DNA of 8,762 bases from an uncultured Polyangiaceae bacterium (lineage in GTDB: Bacteria; Myxococcota_A; Polyangia; Polyangiales; Polyangiaceae): contig CALKVR010001032.1 in the NCBI GenBank assembly GCA_938004815.1, forward strand, positions 1 to 8,762, read 5' to 3'. Shown here piece after piece: positions 1 through 5,406 of this stretch (position 1 is the first letter of the stretch; each line of letters opens with the position of its first letter). Under the pieces are notes generated by a model, which was not told where the DNA came from, searched no databases, and saw only the letters and a list, made by a program, of their open reading frames with translations. Both the position numbers and the translations under genes were made by a program.

Positions 1-1
1 G

Positions 2-1384
2 AATGGCGCAGCGCCGTCGGCGCCCGCCAACCTCACGCTCCTCGACGAAGCGCCCGGGCGGCTCACCCTGTTCCCCCTCGGTGAGACCGTGATCGCGGTC
101 GCGGCTCTGCAGGAGGGCTCCGAGGCGAAGCCGCGCCTCGTCTCGAAGATGGGCGAGGTCGTCGGCGGCAAGATCGCTTGGAACGACGCGCTCGCGCTGG
201 GACACTGGCCCGACGGCATCCAGGACCTGAACGGCACGTTCCCGGACAAGATGCTCCTGACGTACGTGTTCGACTACGGGCGGTCGGCGGATCAGGTCAT
301 CTTCGCTACTTCGAAGACCGGTTGGGTCTCCAAAGAGAAGAAGACCAACTACCACGACTTCTTCTACGACGCGGCCACTCTCGCGGACGGCTCCATCGTG
401 GCGCTCACGTACAACGCCGCCACGCGTGACGGTCGCATGGTGGTGCCGAATGGGCTCGCCAAGGCGCCCAAGATTCCGAGGAGCGACAGATGTGGCGAGA
501 CCGACCTCTACCCGATGGTCGTGGCCCCAACTCCCAAAGGGACGCTGCTCGCCGCCGGGATGTGTCGCAATGCTTTCGTCGGCATCACTTGGCCGGCGGG
601 GCAGACGGAGGCCACGTTCGCCGACCTCGACTTCCCGGTCATGGGGTCGACATTCACGCCGCCCATCCTCGTCGTCGGGAACGGCGACTCGGCGTGGGTC
701 ATCGTCGAAGACCGGCTGGTTCCGTACAAGGACGGCCGGTGGGGCCCGGGCGAGCCCGGGCCCGACATGCGCGAGCAGAACGGCATCATCAAGACCATCA
801 CCGGCGGGGCCGAGGACGACACCGGCGGGCTCTGGCTCTACCGCGAGTGGACCGACATCGTCTGGCGCCGGCGTGCCTCGGGCGCCTCCTGGGAGCGCGT
901 GCCGATCCCGCCGAACGTCAGGGTCAACCGCGTCGTCACCCAGAAGGGAAAGATCCTCGTCGCCGCCGAGAATCTCCTCTTGGGTCAGGGTGACGCCGGC
1001 GTCGACTGGTCCAAGGTGAAGGTCGAGCGCAACGAGAAGGCGCGCGTCACGCGCGCGCAACCGGCGTCGCCGGCGTGCCCTACCAACGTCGTGGTGCTCT
1101 TCGGGTTCACGAAGGTCACGCCCGAGGACTACGACTTTCCGCTTACCCGCAAGGCGCTCAAGGGCCAGCGCCAGTTCGCGGACGTGAAGTTCGCGGTCAC
1201 CCGTGAAGCGGGGCAACGGTACTTCGTCGCGCTCACCAGCGACTTCAAGAAGGCGAAAGCGCTCGCCGATGTGATCAAGAAGGGCGTCGAGGGCTCGAGC
1301 CCGCAAGTCGTGTGCGCGGAGCCGGAGGTGGTTCGCGAGCTCGCGATCGATCTCGCGACCGGGGAAGTGAGAAGAGCACCGTGA
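2..1384 (+). CDS. Secreted-type protein of unknown function with SPOR-like C-terminal region (5' end missing)
   Basis: The reading frame is open to the left edge, so the N-terminus and any signal peptide lie outside the window. An internal GTG at 89 is possible but unlikely as the start, because the preceding 29 codons read as normal protein (Ala/Pro linker, then Leu-rich strands). About 460 residues are visible. The first 300 or so alternate short beta-type strands with Gly/Asp turns and Trp-containing segments, compatible with a beta-propeller-like fold, but no diagnostic repeat motif is visible. From about nt 1085 to 1318 the pattern beta-alpha-beta-beta-alpha-beta (VVVLFGF, LTRKALKG, VKFAVTRE, RYFVALTS, KAKALADVIKKG, PQVVCAEP) resembles SPOR/sporulation-related domains that bind denuded peptidoglycan. 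The flanking cysteines (ACPT, VVCA) could pair. I do not recognise the family; the fold assignments are inference, the coding status is secure. Confidence 0.85.
   Translation, partial: NGAAPSAPANLTLLDEAPGRLTLFPLGETVIAVAALQEGSEAKPRLVSKMGEVVGGKIAWNDALALGHWPDGIQDLNGTFPDKMLLTYVFDYGRSADQVIFATSKTGWVSKEKKTNYHDFFYDAATLADGSIVALTYNAATRDGRMVVPNGLAKAPKIPRSDRCGETDLYPMVVAPTPKGTLLAAGMCRNAFVGITWPAGQTEATFADLDFPVMGSTFTPPILVVGNGDSAWVIVEDRLVPYKDGRWGPGEPGPDMREQNGIIKTITGGAEDDTGGLWLYREWTDIVWRRRASGASWERVPIPPNVRVNRVVTQKGKILVAAENLLLGQGDAGVDWSKVKVERNEKARVTRAQPASPACPTNVVVLFGFTKVTPEDYDFPLTRKALKGQRQFADVKFAVTREAGQRYFVALTSDFKKAKALADVIKKGVEGSSPQVVCAEPEVVRELAIDLATGEVRRAP
742..763. repeat. Perfect 10-bp inverted repeat with 2-nt spacer inside the first gene
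   Basis: GGGCCCGGGC at 742-751 is followed by GA and then its exact reverse complement at 754-763. All ten pairs are G-C, so the transcript could form an extremely stable hairpin, probably a 9-bp stem with a CGAG tetraloop. It encodes Gly-Pro-Gly-Glu-Pro-Gly-Pro, so part of the symmetry follows from the Gly/Pro alternation plus GC-rich codon choice. No U-tract follows, so a terminator is not supported. Confidence 0.8.
1040..1073. repeat. Two adjacent near-palindromes at a predicted interdomain boundary
   Basis: GCGCGCGT (1040-1047), one base, then ACGCGCGC (1049-1056) forms an 8-bp inverted repeat. Four bases later CCGGCG (1061-1066), one base, then CGCCGG (1068-1073) forms a second. Both lie in the coding sequence just before the SPOR-like region. 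With such high GC, short palindromes arise easily, so significance is uncertain. Confidence 0.5.
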
Positions 1385-1512
1385 CGGGGGCGCCGCGGGC
1401 CGCTCAAAGGGCCCAGCGCGTGGATCACCGGGGGCGCGCCTATGTCTGCGCGTGCCGGCAACGTTTAGCGCGGCGAGCATCGCGGGGCGATCCGGCTGAG
1501 CTCGGCGCGTCG

Positions 1513-1521
1513 TGTTAGCTT
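1513..1521 (+). promoter_or_regulatory. Extended -10-like element just upstream of the lipoprotein gene at 1529
   Basis: TG at 1513-1514, one base, then TAGCTT at 1516-1521 matches the extended -10 form TGnTAnnnT. Only 7 nt separate it from the ATG at 1529, and no Shine-Dalgarno is visible there. Transcription would start at or next to the A of the ATG, giving a leaderless mRNA. No convincing -35 hexamer is seen. Confidence 0.4.
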
Positions 1522-1528
1522 GCCGCCG

Positions 1529-2314
1529 ATGCGAGGAGCGCTGCTTTGTGTGTGGTCTCTCTTCTGGTTGACCGCCTGCGCCTCCTCCTCGGCGACCGTC
1601 CCCGTCGGCGAGCAGAGCGCGCGGCCCCATCCGGGTAGCCCGTCGTCGAGCGCGGCGCCCGAGCCGAGCGCGACCTCCTCGGCGTTCGCGAGCGAGAGCC
1701 CCACCGCGAAACCCGTCACCCCCACGGCCCATATGATCGAGCCGGCCGAGCCGGGGGCGGTGCTGGTCCAGTCGGAGCCGTCGTTCGATGCGGTGCGCAA
1801 GGGCAAGCCGCTGCAGCTCGGATCGAAAGGCCCGGCCGTGCGGATCGTGCAGACGATGTTGGCGTCATGGAACTACGCGCTCGAGGTCCCCGAGATCACC
1901 GGGACGTTCGACCAACGGACGGCGGCGGCGGTGCTCGCTTACCGAATCGACACCGGCCTGAGCGAGATACCTGCGGCCGGCACGTTCGAGCAGCGCGCCA
2001 AGACCGAGGGCCGGTTCGACGCCAAGGCGCTTCGCATGTTCGAGGACCGCGTCGCAGCCAAGGCGAACCGAGCGCTGCGCTCGCTCGACGAAGCGCGCGG
2101 TCTTCGCTTCCACGTCGGCGCGGGCGCGACCGCAGCGTCGGCGCTCGCCGCGATGTTTCCCGATGAGGCGGCGCGGAAGCGAGCTTCGATCGCGATGCCG
2201 GTGCTCGACACGAGCGATGCCGCCGCTGTGGCCCGAGGTGAGGTCGTGGTCTGGCTCCCTATCCAGGCCTATGTTTGCGGGACGTCGAGCAGAGCGTCCG
2301 ACTGCGGGATGTAG
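1529..2314 (+). CDS. Lipoprotein with peptidoglycan-binding-like region
   Basis: Encodes 261 residues from the ATG at 1529. A TTG at 1520 in frame would add only three residues and overlaps the -10-like element, so I prefer the ATG. Residues 1-17 form a lipoprotein signal peptide ending in the lipobox LTAC (lipidated Cys17). Residues 18-75 are a Ser/Pro/Ala/Glu-rich tether. Residues 94-172 match the PG_binding_1 pattern: LQLGSKGPAVRIVQ, then GTFDQRTAAAVLAY, a GL turn, and a second partial half GRFDAKALRMFE. Family members bind peptidoglycan non-covalently, so this protein probably links a membrane to the wall. Residues 173-261 are not recognised; they are helical, then include a short beta strand and two cysteines near the C-terminus. 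No hydrolase motif is visible. It runs tail to tail with the dehydrogenase gene, with 34 bases between. Lipoprotein call strong; wall binding probable. Confidence 0.85.
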   Translation: MRGALLCVWSLFWLTACASSSATVPVGEQSARPHPGSPSSSAAPEPSATSSAFASESPTAKPVTPTAHMIEPAEPGAVLVQSEPSFDAVRKGKPLQLGSKGPAVRIVQTMLASWNYALEVPEITGTFDQRTAAAVLAYRIDTGLSEIPAAGTFEQRAKTEGRFDAKALRMFEDRVAAKANRALRSLDEARGLRFHVGAGATAASALAAMFPDEAARKRASIAMPVLDTSDAAAVARGEVVVWLPIQAYVCGTSSRASDCGM

Positions 2315-2348
2315 CGCGCGGCCTCGCTCGCAGGTGCAGTGCCCTCTC

Positions 2349-3323
2349 TCAAGGAAACGTGAGCACCACGCTGCCTCGCTTGCGGTGCGAATCGACGCGC
2401 GCGTGGGCCTCGGCGCCGCGCTCCCACGGGTGGCGGCTGTCGATGACGGGGACGTACGCACCCGCGGCCACCCAGCCGACGAGGCGCTCGAGGTACGCGG
2501 GGCTCTCGTCGGCTGGGCCGAACGCGATGCGCTGCCGGCTGGTGAGGTTGCCCAACACGCCGGCCAGCATCTGAGGGATGCCGCCGGCCACGAGGCCGAT
2601 TCGACCGCGTGGGGTCGCGAGGCGCCGCAGGCTCGACACCGAGAGCCGCCCGACCGTGTCGATGACGACGTCCCAGCGCTCGTCGATCGTGGCGACGTCG
2701 GTCCGGGTGTAGTCGATGACGCGCTCGGCCCCGATGCTCTCTACGAGGTCGGCGTTGGCGCCGCTGCACACGCCCGTCACGTGCGCTCCGAGCAGGCGCG
2801 CGACCTGGACGGAGGCGACGCCGACCGAACCGGAGGCGCCCACTACGAGCACGCGCTCTCCGGGCTGGATCTTCAGCCGGGCCTCGAGAAACGTCAGCGC
2901 CGTGCATCCGCCAAACGGCAACGCAGCCGCCTCCTCGAACGAGACGGCATCGGGCAAGCGCACCAGGCAATGGTCCACCGACACGCATACCCGTTCAGCG
3001 TGCGCGCCCATCCGCATGCCGGTCTGTCCGACGACGCGGTCGCCGACCGCGAGCTCGGTCACCTTCGACCCGACCTCGACGACGACGCCGGCCACGTCGA
3101 TGCCGAGCACGCGCCGGCGGGGGCGGGACCAGCCTACCGCGAGCCGCCCGAGCAGCGTGAAGCCGTCGGGGAAGTCGGCCTTGCGCAGCCGCGCATCGCC
3201 CGAGCTCACGGCCGCGGCACGTTGTTGCAGCACCACGTCGCGCGGCCCAGGCACCGGGTCGTCGACCGTGCCGACCGAAACCACATCCGCGGGGCCATAC
3301 CGATCGTAAACGAGCGCGCGCAT
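2349..3323 (-). CDS. Zinc-independent MDR-family NAD(P)-dependent dehydrogenase / quinone oxidoreductase-type
   Basis: A 324-residue protein of usual length for the medium-chain dehydrogenase/reductase superfamily. The N-terminal GroES-like domain starts MRALVYDRYG and carries the typical LGIDVAGVVVEVGSKV and VGDRVVG segments (about residues 73-99). The Rossmann cofactor domain shows VVGASGSVGVASVQVARLLGA (about 160-180), the usual GxxGxxxxQ nucleotide fold, followed by GAERVIDYTRTD and a C-terminal RKRGSVVLTF. The catalytic and structural zinc cysteines of classical alcohol dehydrogenases are absent, placing it among quinone-oxidoreductase or enoyl-reductase-like members that use NAD(P)H; the substrate cannot be told. 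The frame stays open upstream to 3449, but the ATG at 3323 is chosen because a strong GGAGGT lies 4 nt before it and the family N-terminus begins there. It is divergent from a LysR-type regulator, the likely controller. Cytosolic; no signal peptide. Confidence 0.95.
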   Translation of the reverse strand: MRALVYDRYGPADVVSVGTVDDPVPGPRDVVLQQRAAAVSSGDARLRKADFPDGFTLLGRLAVGWSRPRRRVLGIDVAGVVVEVGSKVTELAVGDRVVGQTGMRMGAHAERVCVSVDHCLVRLPDAVSFEEAAALPFGGCTALTFLEARLKIQPGERVLVVGASGSVGVASVQVARLLGAHVTGVCSGANADLVESIGAERVIDYTRTDVATIDERWDVVIDTVGRLSVSSLRRLATPRGRIGLVAGGIPQMLAGVLGNLTSRQRIAFGPADESPAYLERLVGWVAAGAYVPVIDSRHPWERGAEAHARVDSHRKRGSVVLTFP

Positions 3324-3327
3324 CGAG

Positions 3328-3333
3328 ACCTCC
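3328..3333 (-). promoter_or_regulatory. Shine-Dalgarno GGAGGT deciding the dehydrogenase start
   Basis: On the minus strand GGAGGT stands 4 nt before the ATG at 3323. It is the strongest ribosome binding site in the window and rules against the longer frame that opens at 3449, inside the regulator gene. Confidence 0.85.
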
Positions 3334-3334
3334 A

Positions 3335-3359
3335 GATCGCTGACATCTCTGTAGGCATC
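3335..3359. promoter_or_regulatory. Candidate LysR box (T-N11-A) in the divergent control region
   Basis: The 92 bases between the dehydrogenase and LysR starts include T at 3341 and A at 3353, 11 bases apart, inside an imperfect dyad (GAT at 3335-3337 against ATC at 3357-3359; ACA at 3343-3345 against TGT at 3350-3352). LysR-type regulators typically recognise T-N11-A in such dyads. The symmetry is weak and the motif is loose, so this is only a candidate. It sits just upstream of the dehydrogenase Shine-Dalgarno, a position better suited to repression. Confidence 0.3.
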
Positions 3360-3397
3360 GGCACGACCACGCGGAAGAGACCGCGATGCTCCAGGCG

Positions 3398-3415
3398 CCG
3401 TGCAAGAATGCACGG
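3398..3415. promoter_or_regulatory. Perfect 7-bp inverted repeat abutting the LysR start codon
   Basis: CCGTGCA (3398-3404), AGAA, then TGCACGG (3409-3415) is a perfect inverted repeat whose last base touches the ATG at 3416. It contains a TG-n-AAGAAT extended -10-like element (3401-3409) six nt before the ATG. It could be an operator for autoregulation overlying the promoter, or an mRNA hairpin at the start codon. No Shine-Dalgarno is visible here. Confidence 0.5.
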
Positions 3416-4300
3416 ATGGACTGGGACGACCTCCGTTACGTTCTGGCAATCAGCCGCGGAGGCACGCTGGCCAAGGCTGCTGACGCGCTGGCCGTCACCC
3501 ACACCACCGTCGGACGGCGGCTGCGCGCCGTCGAGGCCCAGCTCGGGGTGCGCCTCTTCGACCGCACGCCGAACCGGTTCATGCTCACGCCCGCGGGGCT
3601 GGATCTCGCGACGGTGGCCGAGCGTATGGAGGGCGACGTCCTCGCCGCGGAGAGCCGCGTGCGGGGCCGCGACACGAAGCTCCGCGGGAGCCTCCGCGTC
3701 TCGACGATGGATATGCTGTTCTGCGGCTTCTCGGATGTATTCGCTTCGTTCGTGAAGCGGTACCCGCACGTCGACCTCACCGTCACCACGCCGCTCCAGC
3801 GAGTCTCGCTCACGCGCCGTGAGGCCGATGTCGCGCTGCGCATGACCAACCAGCCGCCCGAGCACCTCGTGGGTCGCAAGGTCGGCCGCGTCCACTTCGC
3901 CGTCTACGCCGCAGCATCGCTCGTGGCCGAGGTCGGCGACGGCGCTCCCCTGGCGGCGTTTCCGTGGATCGGGTGGGATGAACGGCTCGATAGCCGCTGG
4001 TTCGACGGCTGGCTCGCCGAGCGCGCGCCGGGCGCGCGCATCGTCATGCGCTTCGACGACAGCGCCCGGGCCCGCGAGCGCGCCATCCGCGAAGGCATGG
4101 GAGCCCACTTCATGGCGTGCTTCGAGGGCGACGCGTTGCCCGGGGTCGTCCGGATAAGCGAGCGCCTCGAGCCATTCGCGCACGACCTTTGGCTCCTCAC
4201 CCTGCGCGATCTCCGCCGAACCAGCCGCGTGCGCGCGTTCGTGGATCACGTTTGCGAATCGTTCGTCGGGCTGCAGCGGCGTCTATCCGGCGAGCCGTAA
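3416..4300 (+). CDS. LysR-family transcriptional regulator
   Basis: A 294-residue protein of standard LysR length. Residues 1-60 form the winged helix-turn-helix: MDWDDLRYVLAISRGGTLAKAA, then ALAVTHTTVGRRLRAVEAQLGVRLFDRTP, the characteristic helix-turn-helix and wing. Residues 61-88 are the linker helix, and about 90-290 the periplasmic-binding-protein-like effector domain (GSLRVSTMD, READVALRM, FPWIGWDE). The ATG at 3416 is preferred over one at 3386 because the family N-terminus begins MDWDDLRYVL and the upstream ten residues (LQAPCKNAR) fit nothing. The effector is unknown. Divergent placement beside the dehydrogenase suggests it controls that gene and itself; the intergenic region holds a candidate T-N11-A box and a perfect inverted repeat. 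Sequence resembles the regulators whose target is an adjacent oxidoreductase, but this is an inference from position. Confidence 0.95.
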   Translation: MDWDDLRYVLAISRGGTLAKAADALAVTHTTVGRRLRAVEAQLGVRLFDRTPNRFMLTPAGLDLATVAERMEGDVLAAESRVRGRDTKLRGSLRVSTMDMLFCGFSDVFASFVKRYPHVDLTVTTPLQRVSLTRREADVALRMTNQPPEHLVGRKVGRVHFAVYAAASLVAEVGDGAPLAAFPWIGWDERLDSRWFDGWLAERAPGARIVMRFDDSARARERAIREGMGAHFMACFEGDALPGVVRISERLEPFAHDLWLLTLRDLRRTSRVRAFVDHVCESFVGLQRRLSGEP

Positions 4301-4322
4301 GGCCGTCACGCCGATTCGGTCG

Positions 4323-4334
4323 GCTCGCGCGAGC
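4323..4334. repeat. 12-bp perfect palindrome between the regulator and EEP lipoprotein genes
   Basis: GCTCGCGCGAGC is fully self-complementary with no spacer, so it is not a hairpin terminator. It lies in the 72-base gap upstream of the lipoprotein start and could be a protein binding site for a symmetrical dimer. GC-rich palindromes of this length can arise by chance, so the function is open. Confidence 0.3.
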
Positions 4335-4372
4335 GTTGTGCCCGCATGCCGATATCGCTACACGCGGTCTCG

Positions 4373-5344
4373 ATGCACCCCACTCGGTCTTGGCTCCTGC
4401 CCGTGATCGTGACGCTGCTCGCGGCCTGCAGCGACGACGCCGTGATGGGCTCGAGCGGGCCGGGCGGAGCGGGCGGCGGCGGCTCGGGCACGACGTCGGG
4501 GTCGACGACGTCCTCCGTCACGGGTGCTTCCTCGACGGCGAGCACCGGCTCCGCCGCGACAGGGGGGGGCGGCGGCGGTGGCGAGGCCCCCACCGATCTG
4601 ACGCTCTTGACGTGGAACGTCGAGGACTTCCCCAAGTCGGTCACGACGGTCGAAACCGTCGCGACCGTCATCGGCGACCTGCAGCCCGACATCGTCGGGA
4701 TGGAGGAGATCGGGAGCGACGCCGCGTGGCAGGCGCTCGACGACGCGCTCGTCGACTACGCTTCGTTCATCGCCGACTCGGGTGACGGGTTCGTGCGCGT
4801 GGGTATGATGTACCGAACCTCGCGCGTGGCCGTCTCCGACGTTCGGACGCTCTTCGAGGACGACTCGTACGCGTTCCCGCGGCCGATGCTCGCGATGCAC
4901 GTGGCCCGCGTGGACGACCCTTCTCAGAGCTTCACCTTCGGCGTGGTCCATCTCAAGGCCCAGCTCGATCAAGCGAGCGCCGACCGGCGCCGCGACGCGT
5001 GCATCAAGCTCGACGAGTGGGTCATGGCCGAACAGGCGACCGGAATAGATGACGACATCGTCATCGCCGGCGACTTCAACGACGAGCTGACCGATCCGCC
5101 CCAGTGGAACGTCTTCGGGCCGCTCCTCACCGCGCCCGACGGCGGCTTCCTGACGCTCGAGCTCGAAGAGGGCGGCGGCTACACCTACATCCCCTTCACC
5201 AGCTTCATCGACCACGTGCTCGTGCGCGGCCCCGCGCTGGGCGTCGCCAGCACAGCGGCGATCCTACCCCTCGACGAGCAGATCTCCGGGTACGTCGACC
5301 AGGTGTCCGACCATCGCCCCGTCCTCGCGACGCTCCGCTTCTGA
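4373..5344 (+). CDS. Lipoprotein of the endonuclease/exonuclease/phosphatase (EEP) superfamily
   Basis: From the ATG at 4373 the product has 323 residues: a signal peptide with lipobox LAAC (Cys19), a low-complexity Gly/Ser/Thr/Ala stalk (about 25-72), then the catalytic domain. Visible EEP motifs, in order, are TWNVEDF (Asn82), DIVGMEEI (Glu111/112), VHLKA (His193), AGDFND (Asp234, Asn236), SFIDHVLV (Asp280) and SDHRPV (Asp313, His314). This is the complete Mg2+-dependent phosphodiesterase set of the DNase I-like fold, so the enzyme is probably active on nucleic acid or another phosphoester at the cell surface; the substrate cannot be decided. An in-frame ATG at 4346 adds nine residues and cannot be excluded. 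I prefer 4373 because it gives a compact 19-residue signal peptide and has a TACACG -10-like element 8 nt before. Neither start has a Shine-Dalgarno. It ends tail to tail with the VWA gene. Confidence 0.92.
   Translation: MHPTRSWLLPVIVTLLAACSDDAVMGSSGPGGAGGGGSGTTSGSTTSSVTGASSTASTGSAATGGGGGGGEAPTDLTLLTWNVEDFPKSVTTVETVATVIGDLQPDIVGMEEIGSDAAWQALDDALVDYASFIADSGDGFVRVGMMYRTSRVAVSDVRTLFEDDSYAFPRPMLAMHVARVDDPSQSFTFGVVHLKAQLDQASADRRRDACIKLDEWVMAEQATGIDDDIVIAGDFNDELTDPPQWNVFGPLLTAPDGGFLTLELEEGGGYTYIPFTSFIDHVLVRGPALGVASTAAILPLDEQISGYVDQVSDHRPVLATLRF
4562..4569 (+). repeat. G8 homopolymer in the stalk of the EEP lipoprotein
   Basis: Eight consecutive G bases, followed by a run of GGC/GGT codons, encode the seven-Gly end of the stalk. 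One-base slippage here would frame-shift the gene after the lipid anchor and before every catalytic motif. Confidence 0.9.
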
Positions 5345-5359
5345 AGCCCCGCGGTGTCA

Positions 5360-5385
5360 GGGGCGCTGCCCGCGGCGAGCGCCCC
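5360..5385. terminator. Candidate bidirectional terminator hairpin between convergent genes
   Basis: GGGGCGCT (5360-5367) and AGCGCCCC (5378-5385) form a perfect 8-bp stem with a 10-nt loop. It lies in the 62-base gap between the converging EEP lipoprotein and VWA genes, where a shared terminator is expected. There is no U-tract on either side, so intrinsic termination would be of the U-less kind. Confidence 0.45.
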
Positions 5386-5406
5386 GGGACTGCGGCTGAG
5401 AGGCGC

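Noticed and set aside
1397..1414. Possible terminator after the first gene
   Set aside because: GGGCC and GGCCC give only a 5-bp stem with an 8-nt loop and no U-tract; stems like this are common by chance at this GC.
1312..1518. Small plus-strand frame filling the gap after the first gene
   Set aside because: It overlaps the 3' end of the first gene, has no Shine-Dalgarno, and the product is Arg/Ala-rich without pattern. The 144-base gap 1385-1528 appears non-coding.
2163..3755. Long open frame of 530 codons on the plus strand across the dehydrogenase gene
   Set aside because: It lies opposite a clear dehydrogenase and runs into the regulator in another frame. The product is Arg/His/Asp/Ala-rich with no fold or motif, typical of the antisense shadow in GC-rich DNA.
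3206..4249. 347-codon minus-strand frame opposite the LysR gene
   Set aside because: Antisense shadow of a gene with full LysR motifs; its product shows only biased composition.
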